Positions 51,368-61,622 of a DNA stretch of 64,000 bases are shown piece by piece. A program made the translations under genes and the position numbers. The stretch is from Phil1 sp964612925 (GTDB lineage: Bacteria > Bacillota > Clostridia > Christensenellales > CAG-138). The DNA lies in NCBI GenBank assembly GCA_964612925.1, contig CAZTFU010000002.1:62001-126000 (forward strand), written 5' to 3'. Under the pieces are notes generated by a model. That model saw only the letters and a program-made list of their open reading frames with translations. It made no database searches and was not told the DNA's origin. Positions within the stretch are counted from its first letter, which is position 1. Each line of letters opens with the position of its first letter.

Positions 51368-53386
51368 ATGCAAAAGCGTATTTTTACCATATTTATTGCC
51401 GCATTGCTTGTATTTATTTGCGGCTGCGTAAGGGATATCCAGCCCGAAGAAAGTGAGTTGCCTGCTTTATCATACGAAGGCTTTACCGACCAAAGTACGT
51501 CCGGCGGTGCTGAGCTTAACGGATGCAATTTGCGTATGGTAACGGTTGAATGGGCAAGCACCGATATCGATACCGTTTTTGATACCGTTATCACCCTTGA
51601 TTTCAGAATGGGCAGCAATCTTACCGAAGGTGATTCGGAGCTTACGTTAAGAACTCTTCCCGATTATGAAATAAGCATTGTAGGGGAGCCGTATAGACTT
51701 GCAATAAAGATAGGTAAGCTTGAACACACTGATTATCTGTACAATTGCGGCTATTTTGACAGTGGAAGCTCGCTGTTGAGTGATGAAGAAAAAGTTGATC
51801 TCGATGATGCCGTAACTTATGATCGAATGCCCAACAATAACGAAATAATACTCGGCAATTTCAGCGTGTCCGATGCGACGGACGGTTCGTATACACTGTA
51901 TTTTCAGCTTTCAAATGCCGCGATGTATTCGGTGCAGGAGGCTGACAGCGCACTTGTCGTAACTCTGCGCCCCGTGATGTCAACAGGCAGTGAAACGCAA
52001 GCACCTTCCGCTTCCGACAACAGTGACATAATAGATGTTTCCTCTGCCGAAAAAGCAGGGGATGGAGAAGCGTATTATGTGCTTGCCAACGCTTTTGATG
52101 CATACAGAAGTGGAAAGCTTAACCATGATGAAATGACGCCTACGCTTTCAAACGACCTTAACAGCATATTGCTTATTTCAAAGGGTTTTTCATCAAAGGA
52201 TGAAGCCGAGCAGCTTATGAAAAAGTTGAAAAGCAATGAATCGGGCATTGCAGAATCTCAACTGAGCATTGTTAGGGTAAAAAACGGTGAGCTGCCAAAA
52301 TACGAAAGCGGCATGGCCAATCTTGCCGCATATGATGTTGCGCCGTATAAAACGAATGATGGGTCCGAGCAGGTGTCCGTGTCCATTCCCGATGGGCTCG
52401 CACTTGCAATAACGCCCGATAAATCGGCATGTCTATACTCAAAGCGCATAAAGGAGTATGCGGACGGCGGCGAATCCATGGAATATGAGCAGCTATGGCT
52501 GTATAGTTATTCGGGCAGTAGCAGGGCGTTTTCGTCATATCAGTTTCAGCAGATAGTATCCGCCGCATACTCTCCAGACGGCAGACGCTTAGCCGTACTT
52601 GAAATGGCGGGAGAGAGTTCTCACCTGTATGTATTTGATGTTGATTCGCGGGATATATTAAACGATCTTTCCGCCATGGGCTTTGGCGAAACGATAAGTG
52701 CATACTGTTGGGACAGCATGGGCGGCAGAATATTCTCAATAGGCGGAAACGGTGAAATTGCCGTGCATCAATATGATTTCAACGTACCAAGCGAATCCAA
52801 ACGGCACAGCATTGTAGATAAAAAGGGCTGTGATGAAGGTACCGTGGGCTTTGCTAACGGTGAGGTATTCTTTATCGAAACGGGGCTTGATCCCGTAGGC
52901 ACCATATATAGGATAAAACCCGAGGGCGGCACAAGGCGCGAATTCATTTCGGGCAACAACTTCAGAATAAGTCCCGATTCGCGTTATATGGCATATACCG
53001 TGCCGCAAAGTGATGCGGAAGATAGCGATTCCTACATATTTGCTTATATAGATATGCAGAGTGAGGAAACATTTGAGATAACGCGCGCATTCAATGTGTT
53101 CACCTTTTTCTGGTCAAATGACGGCAAAAAGCTGTACTACTTTGAAAACAAGCTTAACGGCAGCGGAGATGACGGCGTAGAAGCCGCTGAAGCCTCTGTG
53201 GAAGAATATCCGTACATACTTTGGGTATATGATATTTCTTCAAGGGAAAGTAAGGTTGTTGCGGAGCTTATGAGCACATCCGTGATTTCGGGCAAAACAG
53301 CAGATACCGTATATGTATGCTATAAAGACAGCGAAACACTCGGCAACGTTATACGGGCAACGTATGCACTTAATACGGCAAGATGA
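51368..53386 (+). CDS. Large lipoprotein with SPOR-like and beta-propeller-like regions
   Basis: A 672-residue predicted lipoprotein: signal with ICGC lipobox near residue 19. Residues about 45-200 are beta-rich and hydrophilic and may form an AMIN-like fold. Residues about 245-300 (ILLISKGFSSKDEAEQLMKKLKSN) resemble a SPOR repeat, a domain that binds denuded glycan at division sites. The C-terminal half has TolB/WD40-like blades (SPDGRRLAVLEMAGES, ISPDSRYMAYTVPQ and WSNDGKKLYYFEN). I do not recognise the full architecture. CAAGGAGA precedes the ATG. The divergent partner is a membrane protein with external Ig-like repeats, and ftsK follows, which together suggest a role at the envelope or septum (inference). 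Confidence 0.78.
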   Translation: MQKRIFTIFIAALLVFICGCVRDIQPEESELPALSYEGFTDQSTSGGAELNGCNLRMVTVEWASTDIDTVFDTVITLDFRMGSNLTEGDSELTLRTLPDYEISIVGEPYRLAIKIGKLEHTDYLYNCGYFDSGSSLLSDEEKVDLDDAVTYDRMPNNNEIILGNFSVSDATDGSYTLYFQLSNAAMYSVQEADSALVVTLRPVMSTGSETQAPSASDNSDIIDVSSAEKAGDGEAYYVLANAFDAYRSGKLNHDEMTPTLSNDLNSILLISKGFSSKDEAEQLMKKLKSNESGIAESQLSIVRVKNGELPKYESGMANLAAYDVAPYKTNDGSEQVSVSIPDGLALAITPDKSACLYSKRIKEYADGGESMEYEQLWLYSYSGSSRAFSSYQFQQIVSAAYSPDGRRLAVLEMAGESSHLYVFDVDSRDILNDLSAMGFGETISAYCWDSMGGRIFSIGGNGEIAVHQYDFNVPSESKRHSIVDKKGCDEGTVGFANGEVFFIETGLDPVGTIYRIKPEGGTRREFISGNNFRISPDSRYMAYTVPQSDAEDSDSYIFAYIDMQSEETFEITRAFNVFTFFWSNDGKKLYYFENKLNGSGDDGVEAAEASVEEYPYILWVYDISSRESKVVAELMSTSVISGKTADTVYVCYKDSETLGNVIRATYALNTAR

Positions 53387-53438
53387 TTTAACGGGTGAAT
53401 GCAAATATATATGCGACTAATTGCGCATATTCTTTTGC

Positions 53439-53467
53439 TTTTCCTTGTGCGGATAATATAGTATAAT
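53439..53467 (+). promoter_or_regulatory. Possible promoter of the ftsK operon
   Basis: Perfect TATAAT at 53462-53467, 29 bp before the ATG. The -35 region (TTTTCC, 53439-53444) is poor. Confidence 0.4.
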
Positions 53468-53496
53468 AAACACAGTACGCATAAAAGGTAGGCACC

Positions 53497-56133
53497 ATGG
53501 CAAACAGCAAGAAAAACGCGAAAAGCAAAAAAGCGGTAAACAAAGCAGCCCAAACCAAGCGCGAAGTTTGGGGTGTTATAATAATAGCACTCGGGCTTTT
53601 TCTTGGTGCAAGCATGTATTCCGATGCTGTTGGTATACTCGGCAAAGCCATAAGCGGCTTTGTATTCGGGTTGTTCGGCATCGCCGCTTATGCCATGCCG
53701 TTAATAGTGATTGCCGCGGGAGTATTGCTTATAGTGTTCAGCGAGGGTGACGTGGGCTCTCTGCCCGTCATTCTTTCGCTTGTGGGAATTGTTGCAATAC
53801 TGAGCATAATCCACATTGCAAGACGTGGAGAAGATACTGAGAATCTAAAGGTATTTGCATACTATAAGGATGCGTATGAGCTTGGCCTTACATACCGCGA
53901 AGGCGGCGGCTTAATCGGTGCGCTTATTGCTTATCCTGCACTGCTGTTAATGGGGCGCATAGGTTCATACATACTGTTTATTGCCTGCATAATGGTAGCA
54001 TTTTTGCTTATAACAAGGCTTTCAATAAAAAGCGCTGGTGAAAAATTGGGGCAGAGTATACGCACGGGAGTAAATGCGGCAAACGAGCGTATAAATGAGC
54101 ACAAGCAACAAGCGTATGTCGGTCAACAGCAGGTGCTTTATACGGAGGATATAACCGAAGATGTGCTTTCGGGCACTCCCATTACGGGCAAAAAAGAAAA
54201 GCACGATTCCAAAAAGAAAACCAAAAACGGTTCCTTTGAAAACAATATTTTTACCTTGGAACCTGCAGATATTACAAAGCTCAAAACTCAAAAAAAGCAA
54301 ACAACGCGAAAGAGTGAACCCGTAAAAAAGCGAGAAAATGAAGAGGACGAGCTCGAATTCATGCCCACAAAGGGCCGGCTTAAAAAGCGGGCAAAGCAGG
54401 AAAAGGCCGTTGAAGTCGCATTTGACAAGCTTGATGAAGAAACCGTTAATACGGACTTTTTTCATGACTTCAAGCCTGACGATAATAATAGAATAATCAG
54501 GAATGCACCCGATAAGCAGTTTGACGATATCGATACGGATACTACCGACAGCACGATTGACGAGCCCGACGATATACCCGAGCAGGACGAATATGTTGAG
54601 GATATCCCATCCTCAGCCGCACCCGTTGTGGATTATCAGCGTCCTCCGTACAGTCTGTTAAACAGCCCTTCGGCCGATATGCCGACAGGCAACGAATCTC
54701 CGCAGGAAAAGGCAAAGCTTCTTATTGATACGCTTGCAACGTTCAACATTCCCGCGCGCATAACCAATATTTGCGTAGGACCCGTCATAACCCGTTTTGA
54801 GCTTCAGCCCGCACAGGGAATACGGGTAAACAGGATAACCTCACTTAATCAGGATATTGCACTCGCCTTGGCGGCACCGCTTGTGCGTATAGAAGCTCCG
54901 ATTCCCGGTAAGGCCGCAATAGGAATAGAGATTCCGAATAAAAATGCCGCGCAGGTGCTCCTACGTGAGGTTATTGAATCGGACGAATTCCGTGCGGAAC
55001 GTTCACCGATAGCATTCGCTCTCGGAAAGGATATCGCAGGACGAATAATCTGCGCCAATCTTGAAAAAATGCCGCATTTGCTTATTGCCGGTGCAACGGG
55101 TTCGGGCAAAAGCGTGTGTATAAACGATATAATCCTAAGCATGGTATACAAAGCCTCACCAAGTGAACTAAAACTTGTGCTTATTGACCCCAAGGTGGTT
55201 GAAATGCGCGTATATGCACCGCTTCCGCATTTGATGCTTCCCGTGGTAACGGATCCTAAGAAGGCCGCAGGCGCGTTGAAGTGGGCCGTGTTGCAAATGG
55301 AACAGCGTTACCAGAATATGGCCAAAATAAACGCACGAGATATCAACCGCTATAACTCACTTGTTGAAGAAAGCGAACGATTACCAAAGCTTGTCATTAT
55401 CATAGATGAGCTTGCCGATCTTATGATGGTCGCCGCAAAGGACGTCGAGGAATCGATATGCCGAATTGCACAGCTCGGTCGTGCGGCGGGTGTGCATTTG
55501 ATTGTTGCCACACAGCGACCCTCTACCGACATTATAACGGGCCTTATAAAGGCCAACATACCCGTAAGAATAGCCTTTGCAGTGGCATCAGGCATAGATT
55601 CGCGAGTTATACTTGACACTACCGGCGCAGAAAAACTGCTCGGAAGGGGCGATATGCTTTTCCATAAAAGTGCAGGTAAGCCCATCCGTGCCCAAGGAGC
55701 ATTTGTATCCGATGAAGAGGTTGAGCGCGTTATGGACTTTTTCACCCAGACAAACACCCAACCGCCGCTTGAAGAGGATGCATTCGACAAAATAACAAGC
55801 GATGCCGTGCAGGGACCTGCCCACGGAAACGGCAAGCAGGAGGATGAGCTTCTGCCCGAGGCCGTGCGCATTGTACTTGACAGCGGTCAGGCTTCAATCT
55901 CCATGATACAGCGAAGGCTCCGCGTCGGTTACGCGCGAGCGGCGCGGCTTATCGACATAATGGAGCAACACAAGATAGTATCGGGCTTTGACGGCAGTAA
56001 GGCCAGAAAGGTACTTATAGACCGTGCTGAATATGAGCGTCGATTCGGCTCCGGCTCTACAGTATCGGCATCGAGCGAAGTGCAGAATGACGAGTATACC
56101 GATAAGGAGGATTTCGTTGATGAAGAAATATAA
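53497..56133 (+). CDS. ftsK: DNA translocase FtsK/SpoIIIE
   Basis: An 878-residue hexameric DNA pump. N-terminal basic start and four membrane segments (residues about 25-165), a long charged linker to about 390 (repetitive Lys/Asp/Glu), the alpha-beta motor with LLIAGATGSGKSVCINDI (Walker A) and KLVIIIDELADLMM (Walker B), and a C-terminal winged-helix gamma domain (QASISMIQRRLRVGYARAARLIDIME) that reads polar DNA motifs. It segregates chromosome termini at the division septum and, in spore formers, pumps the chromosome into the forespore; which role this copy has is not clear from the sequence. An AAAAGGTAGG site precedes the ATG. rimO overlaps its end by 14 bp. Confidence 0.95.
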   Translation: MANSKKNAKSKKAVNKAAQTKREVWGVIIIALGLFLGASMYSDAVGILGKAISGFVFGLFGIAAYAMPLIVIAAGVLLIVFSEGDVGSLPVILSLVGIVAILSIIHIARRGEDTENLKVFAYYKDAYELGLTYREGGGLIGALIAYPALLLMGRIGSYILFIACIMVAFLLITRLSIKSAGEKLGQSIRTGVNAANERINEHKQQAYVGQQQVLYTEDITEDVLSGTPITGKKEKHDSKKKTKNGSFENNIFTLEPADITKLKTQKKQTTRKSEPVKKRENEEDELEFMPTKGRLKKRAKQEKAVEVAFDKLDEETVNTDFFHDFKPDDNNRIIRNAPDKQFDDIDTDTTDSTIDEPDDIPEQDEYVEDIPSSAAPVVDYQRPPYSLLNSPSADMPTGNESPQEKAKLLIDTLATFNIPARITNICVGPVITRFELQPAQGIRVNRITSLNQDIALALAAPLVRIEAPIPGKAAIGIEIPNKNAAQVLLREVIESDEFRAERSPIAFALGKDIAGRIICANLEKMPHLLIAGATGSGKSVCINDIILSMVYKASPSELKLVLIDPKVVEMRVYAPLPHLMLPVVTDPKKAAGALKWAVLQMEQRYQNMAKINARDINRYNSLVEESERLPKLVIIIDELADLMMVAAKDVEESICRIAQLGRAAGVHLIVATQRPSTDIITGLIKANIPVRIAFAVASGIDSRVILDTTGAEKLLGRGDMLFHKSAGKPIRAQGAFVSDEEVERVMDFFTQTNTQPPLEEDAFDKITSDAVQGPAHGNGKQEDELLPEAVRIVLDSGQASISMIQRRLRVGYARAARLIDIMEQHKIVSGFDGSKARKVLIDRAEYERRFGSGSTVSASSEVQNDEYTDKEDFVDEEI

Positions 56134-57418
56134 GGCCGGAATAATTTCATTGGGCTGTTCAAAAAACCTGGTCGACTCGGAAACAATACTCGGTTGTCTG
56201 AGTGATGCCGGGTTTGAAATAACGGGGGATGAGGCCAATGCGGACGTTGTTATAGTAAATACATGCGGCTTTATAACATCCGCAAAGCAGGAATCAATCA
56301 ACGCCATATTAAAGGCGGCGCAGGATAAAAAAGCTACCGCAAAGCTTGTTGTAACGGGGTGTCTCAGCCAGCGTTATCCCGAGGAGCTGAAGGAGAGCAT
56401 TCCCGAGGCGGATCTTTTTTGGGGCGTAGGCAAGCATAAGGAGCTTGTTGAAGCCATAAAGGCCATGCTCGGAATAAAAGACGGATGCATATATACCAAC
56501 CGCAGGTTGCTTTCCACGCCTAAGTACAGTGCATATCTGCGCATTGCGGACGGGTGCGACAACCGCTGCACATACTGTGCAATACCGCTTATTCGCGGCG
56601 GCAAAAGAAGTGTGCCGATGGACGAGCTTATAAAAGAAGCGCGTCTGCTTGCGGAGGGCGGTGTAAAGGAGCTTACGCTTATTGCGCAGGACACATCGGC
56701 ATACGGGTCGGATTTATACGGTGAACCGAGGCTTGCGGAGTTACTTACGGAACTGTCAAAAATAGACGGGATAAGGTGGCTGCGCGTGCTTTACGCATAT
56801 CCGAATACCATAACGAAAAAGCTTGTTGACACAATGCTTTCCAATGATAAAATCGTTCGTTATATAGATATGCCCATCCAGCATATAGACCCCGAAATGC
56901 TCGAAAGAATGAACCGCCACGGTTCTGCCGAACATATTCGAAACATAACGCGCTATATCCGTGAAGCTTCGGATGATTTTATACTTCGCACGACCGTTAT
57001 GCTTGGTTTCCCGGGTGAAACGGATGAACAATTCAAACTATTATATGATTTTTTGAAGGATGAACCGTTTGACAGGGTCGGCGCATTCACATTCTGTCCC
57101 GAGGATGGCACAAAGGCCGCGCTCATGGACAATCAAATAGATGAAGCCACCGCAAATGCAAGGCTCGATAAGCTTATGCGTGCGCAGCAGGCAACATCGC
57201 TTATGCTAAACAAAAAACGCATAGGTAAAACATATGATGTGCTTATAGAGCGTGTCGACACGGATGCTTGCTACGGACGAAGCTACGCGGAAGCGCCCGA
57301 CGTTGACGGGATAATCAAGGTTGTTAACGTACCCGATGGTATAAAAGCCGGCGATTTTGTGCGCGCCGAAATAACTAATGCATCTGCATACGATCTGAAA
57401 GGAGAATTTGTAAAATGA
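56120..57418 (+). CDS. rimO: Ribosomal protein S12 methylthiotransferase RimO
   Basis: A 432-residue radical-SAM methylthiotransferase. UPF0004 domain at the start with cysteines in SLGCSKNLVDSE, NTCGFI and TGCLSQRYPEE for the auxiliary cluster; radical SAM core with RIADGCDNRCTYCAIP (CxxxCxxC), then a TRAM domain (residues about 370-432). GCSKNLVDSE distinguishes RimO from MiaB. It adds a methylthio group to Asp of S12. Start ATG at 56120 with AAGGAGG nine bases upstream; earlier in-frame starts lie deep in ftsK and lack sites. Confidence 0.94.
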   Translation: MKKYKAGIISLGCSKNLVDSETILGCLSDAGFEITGDEANADVVIVNTCGFITSAKQESINAILKAAQDKKATAKLVVTGCLSQRYPEELKESIPEADLFWGVGKHKELVEAIKAMLGIKDGCIYTNRRLLSTPKYSAYLRIADGCDNRCTYCAIPLIRGGKRSVPMDELIKEARLLAEGGVKELTLIAQDTSAYGSDLYGEPRLAELLTELSKIDGIRWLRVLYAYPNTITKKLVDTMLSNDKIVRYIDMPIQHIDPEMLERMNRHGSAEHIRNITRYIREASDDFILRTTVMLGFPGETDEQFKLLYDFLKDEPFDRVGAFTFCPEDGTKAALMDNQIDEATANARLDKLMRAQQATSLMLNKKRIGKTYDVLIERVDTDACYGRSYAEAPDVDGIIKVVNVPDGIKAGDFVRAEITNASAYDLKGEFVK

Positions 57419-57954
57419 ATCTTCCAAACAAACTGACCATTGCGCGTATGGCGCTTACGCCCGTGTTTGTAGCGTGCTTTTATATTCCTGTAAGTTGGAA
57501 TATGTATCTGGCGGGTGCGCTGTTTGTTATAGCGTATATTACCGATATGCTCGATGGGCAAATCGCGCGCCGCAAGAATCTTGTTACTGACTTTGGAAAG
57601 CTTATGGATCCTATTGCGGACAAGATTCTTTCCGCGGCGGCACTTATAATGCTTACATATGTCGGCCTTATTTCGCCCATTGTAACGCTTATCACCATAT
57701 CGCGCGAGTTTGTTATAAGCGGCTTCCGCCTTATTTATGCAAACAAAAACATAATAATTGCCGCAGGTCCGCTCGGCAAGTTGAAAACGCTTACCCAGTT
57801 TATAGGCGTAACGCTTATGTTGTTCCTGCATCCCGTTTTTGAAAGTTGGGGTGTACCCGTGGATCAGATATTGATATGGATATCCGTTGTGCTTGCGGTT
57901 TGGAGCTGTGCGGACTATATCATAAAAACCAACAGATCTGCAAAGGCCGCCTAA
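57415..57954 (+). CDS. pgsA: CDP-diacylglycerol--glycerol-3-phosphate 3-phosphatidyltransferase
   Basis: A 179-residue membrane enzyme making phosphatidylglycerophosphate, the precursor of anionic phospholipids. The CDP-alcohol phosphotransferase motif is complete: DMLDGQIARRKNLVTDFGKLMDPIAD (DxxDGxxAR...GxxxDxxxD). NLPNKLTIARMALTPVFV at the N terminus is typical. The 4-bp overlap with rimO and the following cinA-recA genes are the standard Firmicutes arrangement. Confidence 0.95.
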   Translation: MNLPNKLTIARMALTPVFVACFYIPVSWNMYLAGALFVIAYITDMLDGQIARRKNLVTDFGKLMDPIADKILSAAALIMLTYVGLISPIVTLITISREFVISGFRLIYANKNIIIAAGPLGKLKTLTQFIGVTLMLFLHPVFESWGVPVDQILIWISVVLAVWSCADYIIKTNRSAKAA

Positions 57955-57964
57955 GGAGAGCAAA

Positions 57965-59194
57965 ATGTCAGCGGAGATTATTTCCGTCGGTACAGAATTG
58001 CTGATGGGCAACATCGTAAATACCAATGCGCAGTATATTTCACAGCGTTTGGCGGATCTTGGTATTGATTGTTACTTGCAAACCACCGTTGGCGACAATC
58101 ATGACAGGCTTGTCGAGGCCGTTCACAATGCCCTTCGCCGTGCCGATATAGTTATTCTGACAGGCGGACTTGGCCCTACGGCAGATGATCTTACCAAGGA
58201 AACCGTGGCGGATGCTTTTAATAAAAAGCTTGTGCTTGATGAGGCCTCTCTTGAGTACATAAAGCGCCGCTTTGCAAGGATGGGGCACATAATGACCCCC
58301 AATAACGTAAAGCAAGCGTATTTTCCCGAAGGATGCATTATTTTGCCAAATCCAAACGGGACCGCGCCCGGCTGTATAGTCGAAAGCGATGCAAAGGCCG
58401 CAATACTTATGCCCGGACCCCCGAAGGAAATGGAGCCCATGTTTGAACAAAGTGTACTACCGTATCTTGAAAAGAGGAGTGGGTTTACGCTTAAATCAAA
58501 GATGCTCAGGATTTTCGGCAAGGGTGAATCGAGCGTTGAATATGAACTCAGGGACATAATGGATAACCAAACCAATCCAACCATCGCTCCTTACGCATTA
58601 AACGGTGAAATGAAGCTTAGAATAACGGCGCGCTGTCGTGCGGACGAGAACGCGGATGCCATTATGCAACCGATGATAGAACAGGTGCGACAGCGTATAG
58701 GCGAATATATTTACTCATATGACGGGCTTGAACTGCATGAGGAGATTGCAAGACTTTTTACAGTAAACAAAAAGACACTTGCCGTTGCCGAAAGCTGCAC
58801 GGGCGGAATGCTCTGTTCAAAACTTGTATCCGTTGCGGGCAGTTCAAACTGGTTTAGAGAAGGTGCCGTAACCTACTCGAACGAAGCAAAAATAAGCAGA
58901 CTCGGTGTGAAAGCTGAAACGCTTGCCGCATACGGAGCCGTAAGCGCAGAGACCGCCGCCGAAATGGCGGAGGGAATACGCCTGTCAAGCGGTGCGGATG
59001 TAGGAATATCAACAACGGGTTTTGCCGGGCCCGACGGAGGTACGGCGGACGACCCTATCGGAACCGTATACATCGGCGTAAGCACCAATGAATACCACTT
59101 TACAAAGCGGTTGCATATTTCAGGTAAAAGGGAACGTGTACGCAGTATGGCTTGCTTACACGCGCTCGATATCCTTCGGAGAAACATTTTTTAA
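57965..59194 (+). CDS. cinA: CinA-family protein with C-terminal nicotinamide mononucleotide amidase domain
   Basis: A 409-residue two-domain protein. The N-terminal MoCF-type part (IISVGTELLMGNIVNTNAQYISQRL, LTGGLGPTADDLTKETVA) is followed by the PncC amidase domain (VAESCTGGMLCSKLVSVAGSS and GFAGPDGGTADDPIGTVYI). The domain hydrolyses NMN or pyrophosphate bonds of related dinucleotides in NAD salvage; the competence link in streptococci comes from cotranscription with recA. Here it precedes recA by 76 bp with a separate promoter in between. AAGGAG precedes the ATG. Confidence 0.94.
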   Translation: MSAEIISVGTELLMGNIVNTNAQYISQRLADLGIDCYLQTTVGDNHDRLVEAVHNALRRADIVILTGGLGPTADDLTKETVADAFNKKLVLDEASLEYIKRRFARMGHIMTPNNVKQAYFPEGCIILPNPNGTAPGCIVESDAKAAILMPGPPKEMEPMFEQSVLPYLEKRSGFTLKSKMLRIFGKGESSVEYELRDIMDNQTNPTIAPYALNGEMKLRITARCRADENADAIMQPMIEQVRQRIGEYIYSYDGLELHEEIARLFTVNKKTLAVAESCTGGMLCSKLVSVAGSSNWFREGAVTYSNEAKISRLGVKAETLAAYGAVSAETAAEMAEGIRLSSGADVGISTTGFAGPDGGTADDPIGTVYIGVSTNEYHFTKRLHISGKRERVRSMACLHALDILRRNIF

Positions 59195-59202
59195 TTAGGT
59201 AC

Positions 59203-59231
59203 TGTACAAGTATCTGCGTATATGTTATAAT
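59203..59231 (+). promoter_or_regulatory. Candidate promoter of recA
   Basis: Perfect TATAAT at 59226-59231 with TGTACA (59203-59208) at 17 bp. The -35 lies in a short imperfect repeat (TACT, GTACA, AGTA at 59200-59212). No canonical LexA box of the GAACnnnnGTTC type is visible, so SOS control cannot be claimed from this sequence. Confidence 0.55.
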
Positions 59232-59270
59232 TTCCTTGTGGGAAAAATCAGCAGAAAGGGCACTACAAAC

Positions 59271-60305
59271 ATGGCAATGGAGAAAGCAAAAGCGTTGGAA
59301 ATGGCTCTTAGCCAGATCGAAAAAGAATTCGGTAAGGGGGCCATAATGCGGCTTGGTGATGCCGCATCAAAAATATCCGTGTCCACGATACCTTCGGGTT
59401 GTTTGGAGCTGGATTTTGCGCTTGGCGTAGGGGGTATTCCGCGCGGAAGAATAATCGAAATATATGGTCCCGAATCATCGGGTAAAACCACAATAGCATT
59501 GCACATAATCGCCGAGGCTCAAAAACTTGGCGGAACGGCGGCATTCATAGATGCCGAGCACGCACTTGATCCTGTCTATGCCGAAAACCTTGGTGTTGAC
59601 GTGGACGAGCTGTATGTTTCTCAGCCGGACACCGGTGAGGACGCACTTGAAATATGCGAAACGCTTGTAAGAAGCGGAGCAATGGATGTAGTTGTAATAG
59701 ACTCCGTAGCGGCACTTGTTCCCAAGGCCGAAATAGAAGGCGACATGGGGGACAGTCATGTTGGCCTTCAGGCAAGACTTATGAGTCAAGCGCTCAGAAA
59801 AATGACCGGTATAATTTCAAAATCAAACACGATACTCGTGTTCATAAACCAGCTTCGCGAAAAAGTAGGCGTAATGTTCGGCAATCCCGAAACCACTACC
59901 GGCGGCCGTGCATTGAAATTTTATGCATCAATCAGGCTTGATGTGCGCAGAATAGATTCCATTAAAAACGGTAGCGATGTTGTAGGTAACCGCACACGAA
60001 TAAAGGTAGTTAAGAACAAGGTTGCGCCACCGTTCAAAACGGCGGAGTTTGACATTATATACGGCGAAGGTATTTCAAAGGAAAGCTCCGTATTGGATAT
60101 GGCTATTGCCAACAAGATAATATCCAAATCCGGCGCATGGTACTATTACGGTGATATGCGTATGGCGCAGGGGCGTGATAACGCAAGGCTGTTTTTGAAG
60201 GATAACAGTGAGCTTTGCGAGGAGATTGAAGCAAAGCTACGCTCAACATTGGCTGCGGTTCCCGTCGAAAGCGGAACGGATGACGACGACTTCCCGCAGG
60301 ACTGA
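59271..60305 (+). CDS. recA: Recombinase RecA
   Basis: A 344-residue Rec[20 protein letters not shown] near the start, [19 protein letters not shown] (Walker A, about residue 66), [10 protein letters not shown] (Walker B), the L1/L2 loops with [23 protein letters not shown], and a C-terminal acidic tail ([12 protein letters not shown]). The strand-exchange and filament residues look normal. ATG at 59271 follows AAAGGG; the upstream GTG (59238) would sit too near the predicted transcription start. The gene after it is not the common rny. Confidence 0.97.
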   Translation: MAMEKAKALEMALSQIEKEFGKGAIMRLGDAASKISVSTIPSGCLELDFALGVGGIPRGRIIEIYGPESSGKTTIALHIIAEAQKLGGTAAFIDAEHALDPVYAENLGVDVDELYVSQPDTGEDALEICETLVRSGAMDVVVIDSVAALVPKAEIEGDMGDSHVGLQARLMSQALRKMTGIISKSNTILVFINQLREKVGVMFGNPETTTGGRALKFYASIRLDVRRIDSIKNGSDVVGNRTRIKVVKNKVAPPFKTAEFDIIYGEGISKESSVLDMAIANKIISKSGAWYYYGDMRMAQGRDNARLFLKDNSELCEEIEAKLRSTLAAVPVESGTDDDDFPQD

Positions 60306-60306
60306 T

Positions 60307-61620
60307 ATGCGTCAAAGAATAATAGCGGTTGACAATGATTCCATAGCGGAGGAGCTGGGTATCAAACCCGGCTTCTTCTTGTTGCAAATAAACGGCGAGG
60401 ACGTTGAGGACGTTATAGACTATGAACAGCTCAGCGCGGAAAAGCACATAACCTTAACGCTCGAAACAAAAAGCGGAAAGATTGTCTCTGCCGAGATAGA
60501 CAAAGACGAATATGAGCCGCTTGGCCTGTACTTTGAAAGCGGGCTTATGAGCAAGGTTAGAAGCTGCAAAAACCGCTGTGTATTCTGCTTTATAGATCAA
60601 ATGCCTAAGGGAGGACGCGAAACGCTGCACTTCAAGGACGATGATTGGCGTCTGTCGCTTATAATGGGCAACTATGTAAGCCTTACAAATGTTGATGACA
60701 GGGAATTCGACCGCATATTGAAGCGACGTGTAAGTCCTCTCTATGTTTCGATACACGCAACCAACGGCGATGTACGCACGCGCATGATGTCAAACCCATC
60801 CGCCAAGCGAATAATGGAGCGATTGGATGCTTTGAAGCGGCACGGGCTTAACTTCCACGGTCAAATAGTTGTTTGCCCGGAGCTCAATGACGGTGATGTA
60901 CTGAAAAAGAGCATAGAGGATCTGTATGCGCTCAGACCCGCCGCACAAACGCTTGCACTCGTCCCTGTGGGGCTTACAAAATTTCGTGAGGGCTTATATC
61001 CGCTAAGACTGCTGACAAAACAAGAAGCTTCGGATATAATAGACTATGCGGAAAGCTTTAATGCATCAGTCGTTTCACGCGGGGAGGACGGTTTTGTATA
61101 CGCCTCCGACGAAATGTACATGATAGCCGAACGTGAATTGCCCGATTATGAAAGCTACGGCGACTTTTTGCAGATAGAAAATGGGGTTGGCCTTTTGCGT
61201 CAATTTGAGCATGGTTTCAATGAAGCCCTTTCTGAAATGCGGCCGATCGGCCGAAACGTTAGGCTTGTAGGCGCAACCGGCGTTTCCGCGCGTAGTTTTC
61301 TGCAAAGGTTGTTCGATAAGCTGAAGCCGTATGGTATTGAACTTACGCTCTACGCCGTTCCGAATGACTTTTTCGGGCACACAATAACCGTATCAGGTTT
61401 GATAACGGCAGGGGATATTGCAAAGCATATGCAGGGAATAAGTGCTGATGCAATGCTTATACCCGATGATATGCTTCGTGAGCGCGAAAGCGTTTTCATA
61501 GACGGTCATGATACGGATTGGCTGTCAGAAAAGCTTAATTTACCGCTTTGGCCCATGAGTGCCGCCGACGGTGAAGAATTTGTATACAGCCTTTTTGAAA
61601 GGCTTAATGAGGAGAAATAG
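60307..61620 (+). CDS. DUF512 protein with PDZ-like and radical-SAM-like domains
   Basis: A 437-residue protein. N-terminal PDZ-like region (residues about 1-70, [30 protein letters not shown]), a radical SAM-type CxxxCxxC in [16 protein letters not shown] near residue 88, a TIM-barrel middle, and the C-terminal DUF512 domain with [12 protein letters not shown] and [17 protein letters not shown]. The family is widespread in Firmicutes and Cyanobacteria, often beside der, and its reaction is not known. Start ATG at 60307, one base after the recA stop with AGGA close before it, so it is probably expressed with recA or by coupling. der follows after 2 bp. Confidence 0.88.
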   Translation: MRQRIIAVDNDSIAEELGIKPGFFLLQINGEDVEDVIDYEQLSAEKHITLTLETKSGKIVSAEIDKDEYEPLGLYFESGLMSKVRSCKNRCVFCFIDQMPKGGRETLHFKDDDWRLSLIMGNYVSLTNVDDREFDRILKRRVSPLYVSIHATNGDVRTRMMSNPSAKRIMERLDALKRHGLNFHGQIVVCPELNDGDVLKKSIEDLYALRPAAQTLALVPVGLTKFREGLYPLRLLTKQEASDIIDYAESFNASVVSRGEDGFVYASDEMYMIAERELPDYESYGDFLQIENGVGLLRQFEHGFNEALSEMRPIGRNVRLVGATGVSARSFLQRLFDKLKPYGIELTLYAVPNDFFGHTITVSGLITAGDIAKHMQGISADAMLIPDDMLRERESVFIDGHDTDWLSEKLNLPLWPMSAADGEEFVYSLFERLNEEK

Positions 61621-61622
61621 AC

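Noticed and set aside
57283..58026. 247-codon minus-strand frame across rimO, pgsA and cinA
   Set aside because: It runs antisense to three well-supported genes and has no signal of its own.
59195..59270. SOS (LexA) box before recA
   Set aside because: No GAACnnnnGTTC-type site is present; the short TACT/AGTA repeat is too weak to call.
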